DNA from: Cyanobacteria bacterium UBA2566
GTDB lineage: Bacteria > Cyanobacteriota > Cyanobacteriia > Cyanobacteriales > Desertifilaceae
DNA length: 64,000 nt
Reading direction: 5' to 3'
Assembly: GCA_002340255.1 (NCBI GenBank)
Contig: DDLS01000062.1
Location: forward strand, 1-64,000
Part shown: piece by piece, positions 25,109-33,502 of the stretch
How positions within the stretch are numbered: the first letter of the stretch is position 1
How the letters are laid out: the number at the start of each line of letters is the position of its first letter
Position numbers and translations under genes: made by a program
Notes under the pieces: generated by a model
The model's database searches: none
Seen by the model: the letters and a program-made list of their open reading frames with translations, nothing else
Told to the model about the DNA's origin: nothing

Positions 25109-27735
25109 TGATCGAGGGTTTCAGTCAAATCCAGTAACGGTAATTGTTGGCTATCCTGACTAATCAGAGTCTGGTTTTGGCGATCGCTTTCCATAAAAAT
25201 TGTTTGTAAAGGATGGGACAGTCGCCATAATTTCACCCTTGTATCTGCACTTCCAGAAGCCAGAATCTGACCATCGGGACTAAAATCTAGGGCCCTGACT
25301 CGACTGTTATGCCCGACTAAGGTCGTTATCTCTGTACCTTCTACTGTCCAAATTTTCACGGTGCGATCGTCGCTAGCCGAGGCTAAGATCTGACCCTGGG
25401 GACTAAAGCGCAGATTCCAGACTTCTCCCTGATGTCCTTCTAAGGTTCTCAGTTCTTGAGGGTGAGGACTGGCTAAGTTCCAGAGTTTGATCGTCTGGTC
25501 TAAGCTAGAAGAAGCTAGGGTTTGGCCATCGGGACTGAAAACGATATCAGTGATGGCATTCTGGTGACCTTTGAGGGTCGCTTGGAGTTTTCCATCTAAC
25601 ATCCATAAAGTAATCGTGCGATCTTCACTCCCAGAAGCGAGGATTTGCCCATCTGGACTAAACCTCACCGTTCGCACTCCACTCTCGTGGGGCAATGTTT
25701 TGAGTAATTGACCCTCCAGAGTCCAGAGTTTAACTGTGCCATCCCTAGATGCGGATGCCAGGGTTTGGCCGTCAGGACTAAAGGCAATGCCAAAGATAAT
25801 GTTGGTATGGCCGGTGAAAGTCTTGAGTAATTCACCCTCCCTTGTCCAGAGTTTAAGGGTATTGTCCATTGCAGCAGAGGCAATGATTTGACTATTGGGG
25901 CTAAAGGTAACGGCAATGACGGGCGCTTGATGACCTTGGAGGGTTTTCAGGAACTGTCCCTCTGATGTCCAGAGTTTAAGGGTATTATCGGCGATCGCCG
26001 TAGCAATCAATTGCCCATCTGGACTAAAATCCAATTCAGGAATCCCGGCTTGATTCCCCGATAAAATATTGGCTTCAACAATTTCATAGATTCCCTGTTC
26101 TAGGATTCTATCCACCTGTTGGGTTAAGGTTGAGGAACTATTATTCAGACTGTGTAGGCGACGTTTGGCTTTAATTCCTTCAACTAAAGCCAGCAATTTT
26201 TTATCAGCAATCAGGAGTCCCCTAGAGGAGGAAACCAGCGCTCTAATTTCACTCATTCTGGCTTGTTGTTTGCTCAGTCTCGCTTGTCGAAATTGCCAAA
26301 AGGCCAGAATTCCCAATCCACTCGCAATCAGTAGGGCAAGACTGAGAACCCAGAGAAATTGGCGTTGTAAGTGAGCGAGATGTTGTTCTTGTTTTAACCG
26401 TGCTTCTACCTCTTTAGTGCGATCGGCTTCGAGGGCAGTTTGCACCGCTTGCCGATCCACCTCAACCGATGCCGATAGAAACTGATAATCCTCATTGCTT
26501 AAACGTTTTCCTTGGGCCCAAACTTGGGCATCCTGAAGCGCTTGTCCTCGCAATAATCGGGACGTATCGGTTTGACCACCGATCGACCAAGCCTGTAACA
26601 TTTGGGAGTAAGGGCGCAGATCATTTAATTGCTCTCTCACCCAGTCTTGATTAAAAATTTGCTCATAAATCCGAGTTTTAACCCGTAATACCCCCTTTTC
26701 CTTGATCGCCAAACCAGATAAGATCAGTTCAATCTGTTCCCAACTATCGTCATTGTGAACTCTCTCTCCTTGGAGGATACGCTGGTAAACACTCAAGAGT
26801 CGGGCACTGTGCTGGGGATTGTCGAGCAGGCGATCGCGGATCGTTTTTAAGTGTTCTGGTTCATCTTGAGATTGCCATTGATCGAGAATTTTTTCCTGGA
26901 CAACTTGCTCGACCCAAAACTCTTCATTTCCAGCCAATAATTTTGCTGATTTTCCATCGATCTCTTCACTCACTTGAGCGAGAATTTTAAACAATTTTTG
27001 GCTCAGAAAAGGCTGTCCATTTGTCCAATACAAAACCCGCTCAATCATTCGATCCAGATTCAGGCGCTTGGCTGATAATTCCTGAGCTAAGGGTTGCATC
27101 TCAGAAAACGTAAACCCATTCAATTTTATGGCTGTGCCAATATTGAAAGGAGTTCGGGATGGATCGGCAATTAAATCAGAGGGAGTCGCCACCCCAAAAA
27201 TGGCAAATGTTAATCGATTATAATTCGGTTCTAAAGCGCGTTGATTGTAGCAAAATCGAATAAAAGCGAAAAAATCATTAATCGGGAAAGGCAGACTTAA
27301 AATACTATCAATCTCATCAATGAAAATGACTAGATTTTCTTGCTCAAATGTGGCGAACAAAATATCATAGATGAATTGGGTTAAGCGCTGAGTGATGGAC
27401 AAACTCTCTTGAGTTTTCCACCATTCCTTTAAATTAAATGTCTTAAATAACTTAAATCCTCGTCTTAATTCACTTACGATCCCTTTATACCATTGTTCGG
27501 GAGTGATATGTTCACTGCCAATACTGGTTAAATCAACTGTGGCACATTTCCATCCTTCCTGCTCTAATTGATATCGAGTTCTTACCAGTAGGGAAGATTT
27601 GCCCATTTGTCGGGAATTTAAAACATAACAAAATTCACCCTTCTTCAACGCATTATATAACTGAGTGTCAGCCTGTCTTTGAATATAACTTGATGAATCT
27701 TTTCTTAAGCTACCACCAACCTGATAGATGGACAT
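25096..27735 (-). CDS. AAA-like (nSTAND) NTPase with WD40 repeats, main part
   Basis: 879 residues. The AAA-like (AAA_35 type) domain occupies about 1-330, with Walker A RQMGKSSL (42-49) and Walker B LVIFIDEID (135-143). A membrane helix follows near 463-482 (FLWVLSLALLIASGLGILAFW), and then seven WD40 repeats from about 560 to 850. The reading frame ends shortly after the seventh repeat, and three more repeats continue in the next frame downstream (24638-25108). Such proteins act as NTP-driven sensors or scaffolds; the trigger is unknown. It lies 15 bases after the AAA-GGDEF gene and probably shares its transcript. Confidence 0.88.
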   Translation of the reverse strand: MSIYQVGGSLRKDSSSYIQRQADTQLYNALKKGEFCYVLNSRQMGKSSLLVRTRYQLEQEGWKCATVDLTSIGSEHITPEQWYKGIVSELRRGFKLFKTFNLKEWWKTQESLSITQRLTQFIYDILFATFEQENLVIFIDEIDSILSLPFPINDFFAFIRFCYNQRALEPNYNRLTFAIFGVATPSDLIADPSRTPFNIGTAIKLNGFTFSEMQPLAQELSAKRLNLDRMIERVLYWTNGQPFLSQKLFKILAQVSEEIDGKSAKLLAGNEEFWVEQVVQEKILDQWQSQDEPEHLKTIRDRLLDNPQHSARLLSVYQRILQGERVHNDDSWEQIELILSGLAIKEKGVLRVKTRIYEQIFNQDWVREQLNDLRPYSQMLQAWSIGGQTDTSRLLRGQALQDAQVWAQGKRLSNEDYQFLSASVEVDRQAVQTALEADRTKEVEARLKQEQHLAHLQRQFLWVLSLALLIASGLGILAFWQFRQARLSKQQARMSEIRALVSSSRGLLIADKKLLALVEGIKAKRRLHSLNNSSSTLTQQVDRILEQGIYEIVEANILSGNQAGIPELDFSPDGQLIATAIADNTLKLWTSEGQFLKTLQGHQAPVIAVTFSPNSQIIASAAMDNTLKLWTREGELLKTFTGHTNIIFGIAFSPDGQTLASASRDGTVKLWTLEGQLLKTLPHESGVRTVRFSPDGQILASGSEDRTITLWMLDGKLQATLKGHQNAITDIVFSPDGQTLASSSLDQTIKLWNLASPHPQELRTLEGHQGEVWNLRFSPQGQILASASDDRTVKIWTVEGTEITTLVGHNSRVRALDFSPDGQILASGSADTRVKLWRLSHPLQTIFMESDRQNQTLISQDSQQLPLLDLTETLDHWQY

Positions 27736-27750
27736 AATATGAATTGAAAA

Positions 27751-29364
27751 TTACTTTAAAGTGACTTGATCCCTACCTTTTTCCTTGGATTGGTAAAGGG
27801 CTTGATCAGCTCGCTTGAATAGGTCATCCGGATGATCTTTGATGTAAGGAATGATACTAGCAATTCCCAAGCTAATCGTAACAATTTTAGACCCAACTTT
27901 AGAATTGATATTCTCAATTTTTAAGCTTTTGACTGCCTCCATAATATCTTCAGCCAGGTTCAGGGTAACAATCGGATTTTTCCCTGACAAAATGATGGCA
28001 AACTCTTCGCCACCATAGCGAGCCAGCAGATGATCGGTATGGTTGAGGCATTGGGCTATCTTTCGTGCTACTTTTTGTAGGCAGCGATCGCCTTCCTGAT
28101 GTCCATAAGTATCATTATACTCTTTAAAGCAGTCAATATCAACCAAAACCAAGGAAATAAATAGCGTTTCTTTTAAGCATCGATTCCATTCATTTTCCAG
28201 GTAACTATCAAAGAGGCGACGATTAGCAACCTGAGTTAAACTATCCGTGTGAATCAATTGTTTTAGCTTTTGATTTTCCTGCTCTAGTTGTTCCAGATGC
28301 TGATTGGATGGAGAAGGAGTAATAAAGGCATGGTTCAAGAAAAAATCGCGATAAAGTTCACAGGAAACTTGAGCGCGATCGCCCACAATATTGACTAATC
28401 CCAGACTCTCCAACTTATAAGCAACTCTTGGTTCTAAAACCAATCCTTCTTCTTCAGAGACTAACTCTTGAAATTGCTTAAATAGCTCGGTATCTTGCTG
28501 TAAAATTCCCCATTTTTTTTGTAAATGACGCTTGAAAATTTTCGTTTTCAACACATCATTATCTAGAAAATCTTTTAAGCATAAACTAGATCGACAAAGA
28601 GAGTAAAAGAGCAAGCGAACCAAATAGGGATGACCGCCTGTTACTTTCATCACATACACCAGATCCGATGGATCGACTAAAGTCAATTTATGTCGCCTTA
28701 ATAATTGTTCAACTTGTTCTATAGTAAAGGGGGGAAGTTGGATCGGAATGCCTACATTAAACGGAGATTGATTCAAATTGAACTTAACATAATTTTCCGT
28801 AGAATGGACAACAATCCATCGAAATCGATCGAACTCACTAACTTGTCTAGATTGTTCATACCAAAACCGCAACAAAGACAAAAAATCTTGGGCTAAACTT
28901 GGATAATCAAAGATTCGATTTACTTCATTGAGACTTAAGACAATCGGCGAGTCTAAATGCTGTAAAATATATTCTTCTAAATATAACGTGCTACTGGCTT
29001 TAGATCCGATTTCTTGATCCCAATACTCATCTAATTCATTGGGCAATTTGAGAGCCAAAGTTACTTTAATACAAAACCAACGCAAAAACCTATTTAAATT
29101 CGTATAAATAGATTCATCAATTTCCTGGAAATCAATGGTAACGGTTGGATAACCAATAGATTGAGCATGGGCAATAATCCGAATTAAGAGAGAACTTTTA
29201 CCCATTTTATGAGGGGCTTTAATCCGAATCAGACTGCCCGGTTTTTCTAACTCAGTACAAACTTCTTCTTCGATAGGGAACCGTTCAATATAAAAGGGAG
29301 AGCCAATAGGAACTGGGGAATATGGAGCTTCTATAGACCAGATTTGTTCAGAAGAAAAATTCAT
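27751..29364 (-). CDS. AAA-like NTPase fused to a GGDEF domain (putative diguanylate cyclase)
   Basis: 537 residues. An AAA_35-like domain (about 1-345) has Walker A KMGKSSLL (53-60) but a degenerate Walker B region (PIVLSLNEVN). A short coiled coil (355-373) links it to a complete GGDEF domain (374-537) with an intact GGEEF site (near 451-455) and metal-binding VDIDCFKEYND. No clear RxxD inhibitory site precedes GGEEF. It is probably an active diguanylate cyclase gated by the NTPase domain. Start ATG has GAGGGTGAG just upstream. The downstream gene carries a related AAA domain with WD40 repeats. Confidence 0.88.
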   Translation of the reverse strand: MNFSSEQIWSIEAPYSPVPIGSPFYIERFPIEEEVCTELEKPGSLIRIKAPHKMGKSSLLIRIIAHAQSIGYPTVTIDFQEIDESIYTNLNRFLRWFCIKVTLALKLPNELDEYWDQEIGSKASSTLYLEEYILQHLDSPIVLSLNEVNRIFDYPSLAQDFLSLLRFWYEQSRQVSEFDRFRWIVVHSTENYVKFNLNQSPFNVGIPIQLPPFTIEQVEQLLRRHKLTLVDPSDLVYVMKVTGGHPYLVRLLFYSLCRSSLCLKDFLDNDVLKTKIFKRHLQKKWGILQQDTELFKQFQELVSEEEGLVLEPRVAYKLESLGLVNIVGDRAQVSCELYRDFFLNHAFITPSPSNQHLEQLEQENQKLKQLIHTDSLTQVANRRLFDSYLENEWNRCLKETLFISLVLVDIDCFKEYNDTYGHQEGDRCLQKVARKIAQCLNHTDHLLARYGGEEFAIILSGKNPIVTLNLAEDIMEAVKSLKIENINSKVGSKIVTISLGIASIIPYIKDHPDDLFKRADQALYQSKEKGRDQVTLK

Positions 29365-29497
29365 TGACTCACCCTCATTATAGGTAATGGGTAATGGGTA
29401 ATGGTCAACTGTTTTTCGTTTTTTATACAGACTGACTCCGATTGGCTCCTCATTACTGCCATACTCTATAGGATAGCAGATGTATGAGACGTGTTTA

Positions 29498-30721
29498 TCA
29501 TGGCATGGCTTCTAATACTGGCAGTACAGACTTAGGTAATAATTTATTCTTAAACCAGACGATTGGGATAGGACACTCTTCTATCTTAACCCCAGCTTTT
29601 TCTAAATTCAAGCGGTCAGAGATGGCTAGAATTAAAGCTTTATCATCAATTTGTTTCACTTGATAAAACTTTTTCTGTAAATAACTCGGTCGCCAATAGC
29701 CCACAATTTCTAACAAAACTGACCGCCCATCGGGATGAACAAAGCGAAAATCCGGAATCATCACACTCCCAGGAATGGGGATTAAATCGACTTCTCGCTC
29801 TAAGACCCAATCGGTTTTCTGTTTGGCCCAGCGATCGGCAAAAGCGGATTCGAGCATACTATCATAGGATTTACCAGGGGGATAATGACTGACTAATTGA
29901 CATTGGGAATCTAAAGAAAACTTACCTTGTTTGGGTGCCCCAGTATAGAAATCACGAGTTTGTAAATTAGCTTCTATGCTCCATTTTGTAACATGCAGGA
30001 GAGCGGGAATTAACTTAGCTAAAGCGAGTCCATAGCGGGTACTCACCCGTAGTAAACTGGATGGCCCGTCAATAGTAATGGTAAATCCATGGTCAGCATC
30101 TCCTTCAATATAAGACATCAGTTGAAAGAGTTTTAAATAGCGGAATAAGAGCTTATATTCTCCAGGAACATTGCGATGGGCATTAATTTTAATATGGGTG
30201 GCGCGATAAAAGATTCCTTGGACTTGGGAAAGATTATAACGGTGGAGGAGTGGCTCAGGTTCTGGAGGATCGAATTGGGTGAAGATGCGATTTTCGATTA
30301 AATCAGAATAAAGCCCTTGACGCAATTGATCAATAGCGACTTCTCGTTTCAGTTCTTGGCTCAAACTTTGGGCAACTTGATTTAAGGTTTGTTCTGTCCA
30401 GTCCTTTCCTGGCCGACCTTGGGCTGCTTCAGCAAAGATGCGTTGTCTGAGCAGGGGAGGATCGAGGGGGCTGATGGTTTCAAAGGTAGAAAAGCTGCTT
30501 TTCAATATATGAGCGAGTCCGCGCTTAATGCGAAAATCGGGACTTTCGCCTTCAAATTCCTGTAAGCTGCGATCGAGTTTTTTTTGGGGTTGACTGATAT
30601 GATCTTGAAAACAGGCAATTAAGTCGGTGGCGATGCCTATCCAATAGCGGTCTAATTTTAATCGTTTGGGAATGATGGTTTCACCGCTATAGCGATAAAT
30701 GAGTAATTCGCTCGGCAGCAT
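29498..30721 (-). CDS. DUF790 family protein (Bax1-like nuclease)
   Basis: 407 residues, no membrane segment or signal. Features seen: an N-terminal helical region (about 20-115), the middle part with RYLKLFQLMSYIE, and a C-terminal PD-(D/E)XK-like core (MIPDFRFVHPDGRSVLLEIVGYWRPSYLQKK, about 318-348) where the Asp of PDF, Glu of EIV and Lys could form the nuclease site. The archaeal DUF790 protein Bax1 is a nuclease partner of the XPB helicase. No helicase gene is adjacent here. It is on the same strand as the AAA genes, 130 bases upstream of them. Confidence 0.85.
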   Translation of the reverse strand: MLPSELLIYRYSGETIIPKRLKLDRYWIGIATDLIACFQDHISQPQKKLDRSLQEFEGESPDFRIKRGLAHILKSSFSTFETISPLDPPLLRQRIFAEAAQGRPGKDWTEQTLNQVAQSLSQELKREVAIDQLRQGLYSDLIENRIFTQFDPPEPEPLLHRYNLSQVQGIFYRATHIKINAHRNVPGEYKLLFRYLKLFQLMSYIEGDADHGFTITIDGPSSLLRVSTRYGLALAKLIPALLHVTKWSIEANLQTRDFYTGAPKQGKFSLDSQCQLVSHYPPGKSYDSMLESAFADRWAKQKTDWVLEREVDLIPIPGSVMIPDFRFVHPDGRSVLLEIVGYWRPSYLQKKFYQVKQIDDKALILAISDRLNLEKAGVKIEECPIPIVWFKNKLLPKSVLPVLEAMP

Positions 30722-30959
30722 GATTAATTAACAATTAAAAATCAATAATGGGTCTAGTAAATCATTGTAGTGGACTGTTTTACCTAAAATAGGGCTTTGT
30801 TTGGTGTAAGCACGAAGAGTGCTTAAAAGCCTAGCTGGAGAGGGTTTTAACCCTCACTACAAACAAAATCTAATGTAGTTTGGGTTGAGGAACGTTTCGC
30901 TTCGCGACATGTTCATGTCCGCTTTGCGGAAACATGTCGGCTTTGCCGAAAACCCAACC

Positions 30960-31550
30960 CTATTCCCTATTCCCTGATGTAAGAATCCAATTTACGCCAT
31001 CAGCTAAATCTGTGGCGATATAATCGGGTCGGGTATGGTGTTGATAGTCTCCGGAAAGTACCCGCGAACCATAACCGGTTTGGACTAAAATGCCTTGACA
31101 TCCGGCATTATGGGCCATATCAATATCGGTGGCTTTATCGCCCACCATAAAACTAGCACTGAGGTCTAAATCATGTTCCCATGCGGCCGCGACTAACATG
31201 CCTGTATTGGGTTTGCGCCAGGTACTCCAACGGGCAAATTCCGGGTGAGTTCCGCCTTCTGGGGGGCTGAGATAGGGGCACACGAAGAGGGCATCTAAGA
31301 CGGCTCCGGCTTCGGTTTCTAGGAGGTTACAGAGGCGCTGATGGAGGGCATGAACATGATCCATACCATAATAAGATCGCGCCGGCCCCGATTGATTGGT
31401 GACTAAACAACAGAATAAGTTGCGATCGTTTAAACGACGTACAGCTTGAGCAACACCGGGAATGAGATTGAGGTCTTCTACTCGATGGATATAGCCGACT
31501 TCCTGGTTAAGGACTCCATCGCGGTCTAGAAATACGGCGGGTTTGCTCAT
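30960..31550 (-). CDS. gmhB: HAD-IIIA histidinol-phosphatase/GmhB-type phosphatase
   Basis: 196 residues from the ATG at 31548-31550; the frame extends 15 codons further upstream, but the family starts at MSKPAVFLDRDGVLN. The nucleophile motif DRDGVLN (9-15), VTNQSG (near 51-56), the ARWSTWRKPNTGM segment and MVGDKATDIDMAHNAG (near 135-150) match D-glycero-beta-D-manno-heptose-1,7-bisphosphate 7-phosphatase. The zinc-loop cysteines of classical GmhB are not obvious, so another sugar-bisphosphate substrate is possible. A GT9 glycosyltransferase lies about 900 bases upstream on the same strand, suggesting LPS or surface-sugar work. Confidence 0.85.
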   Translation of the reverse strand: MSKPAVFLDRDGVLNQEVGYIHRVEDLNLIPGVAQAVRRLNDRNLFCCLVTNQSGPARSYYGMDHVHALHQRLCNLLETEAGAVLDALFVCPYLSPPEGGTHPEFARWSTWRKPNTGMLVAAAWEHDLDLSASFMVGDKATDIDMAHNAGCQGILVQTGYGSRVLSGDYQHHTRPDYIATDLADGVNWILTSGNRE

Positions 31551-31629
31551 GGGATAGGGGAATGGGGAAATGGGGGAATAAATTAACCTTACCAAGGCGT
31601 ACCAATCATCGTAAATGCAGCCGAATAAT

Positions 31630-31719
31630 ATAGCGCTGCGCGCTAGGGAATAGGGAATAGGTGATGGTAGCTAGGTTTCACTCTTGAACCATGTCCTCAC
31701 CAACTCTTTCTCTGCTATA
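31630..31719. repeat. TATAGCAG-type dispersed repeat, reversed copy C
   Basis: Read on the minus strand it begins TATAGCAGAGAAAGAGTTGG and continues through AAACCTAGCTACCAT, heptamer repeats and AGCGCGCAGCGCT. The copy at 32248-32343 has the same order in the opposite orientation. Together they flank the small gene at 32017. Confidence 0.7.
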
Positions 31720-31828
31720 GGAGTGAGGCCCGACTGTGTTTGGTTAGAGCCAGAAGCGGTTCTGGAAGTGCGGGAAGGGCTAATATCAAATCCTTAAATG
31801 GTTGCTACAAGTAGAGACATGGTGGAGG

Positions 31829-31888
31829 AGGGCGGGTTTACTTGCAATAGTTGTTAGTCTACAAGATTTGGGTATAACCCGCCCCTAC
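31829..31888. repeat. Palindromic repeat element (GGGCGGGTT ends), copy 2
   Basis: A 60-base element bounded by GGGCGGGTT and AACCCGCCCCTAC. It has the same ends and size as the elements at 9201-9259 and 34537-34595, with a different interior. Confidence 0.7.
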
Positions 31889-32016
31889 AGATCTCTGTAG
31901 CGTAAATAAATAGATTTGATATAATAACGTTTGAAGAATAATTCAACCCAACGCTCGAAGATCGCCCCCTGGCGTTTCCAGAAGGTAAAATAGATACAGC
32001 ATACTAGGAGCTAGAC

Positions 32017-32193
32017 ATGACACTCAACGAACTCTTGCTAGCCCCAGAACTTCAACCCGAAAACTTTCAAAACGAGGGCCAGTGGCTCATCGCCGTCTGT
32101 GAGCGGCACTTCAGCGGGATCGAACCGGGGGAAATTCCTATAGAGCCACGGGAACCCATCCGAGTTGACGAAACCCTGTTTAACGAACCATGA
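32017..32193 (+). CDS. Small hypothetical protein, 58 residues
   Basis: ATG at 32017 with AGGAG six bases upstream; ends at TGA 32191-32193. The peptide is acidic and soluble (starts MTLNELLLAPELQPENFQNE; ends ETLFNEP) and reads like a real, conserved cyanobacterial small protein, with HFSGIEPGEIPIEPREPIRVDE as its core. I do not recognise a family. A 12-codon frame, ATG at 32190 to TAG at 32226-32228, starts inside its stop codon (ATGA overlap). The gene is flanked by inverted copies of one dispersed repeat. An antitoxin or regulatory role is only a guess. Confidence 0.6.
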   Translation: MTLNELLLAPELQPENFQNEGQWLIAVCERHFSGIEPGEIPIEPREPIRVDETLFNEP

Positions 32194-32228
32194 AAATTAT
32201 TCTCGATAGCTTGTTCGATATCAAATAG
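32190..32228 (+). pseudogene. Possible truncated second gene coupled to the small gene
   Basis: A 12-codon frame that starts MKIILDS and ends at TAG. The ATGA overlap with the gene at 32017-32193 is the usual sign of translational coupling, and the residues resemble the first strand of a PIN-type toxin. The rest is missing and the following DNA is a repeat. It may be the stub of a lost toxin gene or chance. Confidence 0.3.
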
Positions 32229-32247
32229 GACTTACGCAACGACTTCA

Positions 32248-32343
32248 TATAGCAGAGAAAGATTCGGTTAGGACTCCGGTTCAATACTAAAACCTAGCTA
32301 CCATAACCTATTCCCTATTCCCTATTCCCTGGCGCGAAGCGCC
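32248..32343. repeat. TATAGCAG-type dispersed repeat, copy D
   Basis: Begins TATAGCAGAGAAAGATTCGG, continues through AAACCTAGCTACCAT and CCCTATT heptamers, and ends in GGCGCGAAGCGCC. It is the inverted counterpart of copy C at 31630-31719. The left end resembles the ends of the elements at 192-299 and 52151-52256. Confidence 0.7.
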
Positions 32344-32470
32344 TCTGCCCTCTCCCTTAGGCTTGGCTCGGGCAGCGCCTGCGGGAGAAGCGTCGCCCTG
32401 CTTGTCCTGAGCATAGCCGAAGGGAGCGAAGCAGAAGGGGGACTGGAGGATGAGGGCAAAGAATAGAGAG

Positions 32471-33430
32471 CTAACTGCCGAGAATTTTCTCCAGCACCAT
32501 TTGGGAGGTGATATCTGCCATTTTGCCCGTAGGGGAGGAAATACCGATATATTTATCGCTGGCAGGGAGTAATTTTTTCGGGTCTGTGGGGCCAAATAGG
32601 GCAATGGTAAATGTTTTCACGGCCACAGACAAATGCATGGGGGCACTATCGGTACAAAGCATTAAGTTGGCATTGGCAATCATGGCTGCCAGTTTACCAA
32701 TATCTGGTGGAGAGGTGACCTTCAAGTTGGGATTTCCTTGTAGGAGTTGGTTAACCAGAGCTTCATCTTCAGGGCCTTTCAATACCACTATGGGTAAATC
32801 TGGCTGTTGCTGGTTGAGGGTTTGGACAATTTCTTGCCATTTTGCCACCGGATAGATTTTATCAATGCCTTTGGTTTGGGCCAATTGGCTAGACCCACCG
32901 TGAATTAAGAGATAGCCCCCTTCACCGATACCTAGGTCTTGCTGCTGCTTTTCGGCCCATTCAATGTCTTTTTTGGGCACATTGATGGAGAGTTCGGGAC
33001 AGGGGCTGGTGATGTCGAGACCTTGAAGCAGGTCATAATACATATGAACCGCGTATTGCTCGGTTTTCAGGGGAATGGGGTTAGAGAGGAAAAGTGACCC
33101 CAGGCCTTGGTAACTGATGCGGGTAGGAATACCCGTGAGCCAGAGGAGTAGTCCAACTGTCCAGCGTTGACCGAGGGAGAGGGCAATTTCATATTCGCGA
33201 TCGCGTAAAATGCCCAATAGGTTTCCCCAGTCTGCTGGAGAGTTGCGGTCTTTGAAGTCAAAGGCAAACACATCGTTGACGGACTGACTGACGCGATATG
33301 CTCCTTTTGACCGAGGTTCAACAATGACATCGATTTCAGCTTTCGGATAGGACTGTTTCAGGCGATCGAGAGTCGGGAAAAATAAGATTTGATCCCCAAT
33401 GCCACCCGGAACAAGGGCTACTACTTTCAT
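32471..33430 (-). CDS. Glycosyltransferase family 9 (heptosyltransferase-like)
   Basis: 319 residues from the ATG at 33428-33430; the frame extends 32 codons upstream, but the family begins MKVVALVPGGIGDQILFFPTLDRL. The N-terminal Rossmann domain with PGGIGD and the C-terminal nucleotide-sugar site (LMLCTDSAPMHLSVAVKTFTIALFGPTDP) are the GT9 landmarks. Enzymes of this family add heptose or related sugars from ADP-sugars to lipopolysaccharide core. The gmhB gene nearby on the same strand supports a heptose route. It is divergent from the Rpn-like gene. Confidence 0.92.
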   Translation of the reverse strand: MKVVALVPGGIGDQILFFPTLDRLKQSYPKAEIDVIVEPRSKGAYRVSQSVNDVFAFDFKDRNSPADWGNLLGILRDREYEIALSLGQRWTVGLLLWLTGIPTRISYQGLGSLFLSNPIPLKTEQYAVHMYYDLLQGLDITSPCPELSINVPKKDIEWAEKQQQDLGIGEGGYLLIHGGSSQLAQTKGIDKIYPVAKWQEIVQTLNQQQPDLPIVVLKGPEDEALVNQLLQGNPNLKVTSPPDIGKLAAMIANANLMLCTDSAPMHLSVAVKTFTIALFGPTDPKKLLPASDKYIGISSPTGKMADITSQMVLEKILGS

Positions 33431-33502
33431 GACCTTCTGTAGAATGTATGAACGCTTGCATTGTATCCGTTGTCTTAGCCCCACAGAGCAATTTTTATTG
33501 AA

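Larger units (their letters stand above)
31551..32016. other. Intergenic region with two repeat elements
   Basis: About 465 bases without a gene. It contains a reversed copy of a TATAGCAGAGAA repeat (31630-31719) ending in the short palindrome AGCGCTGCGCGCT, a CCCTATT-type heptamer run inside that copy, and a 60-base palindromic element (31829-31888). The promoter of the small gene at 32017 must lie at its right end. Confidence 0.6.

Noticed and set aside
32308..32604. A 98-codon minus-strand frame
   Set aside because: Made partly of the CCCTATT array and other repeats, and overlaps the end of the GT9 gene in another frame.
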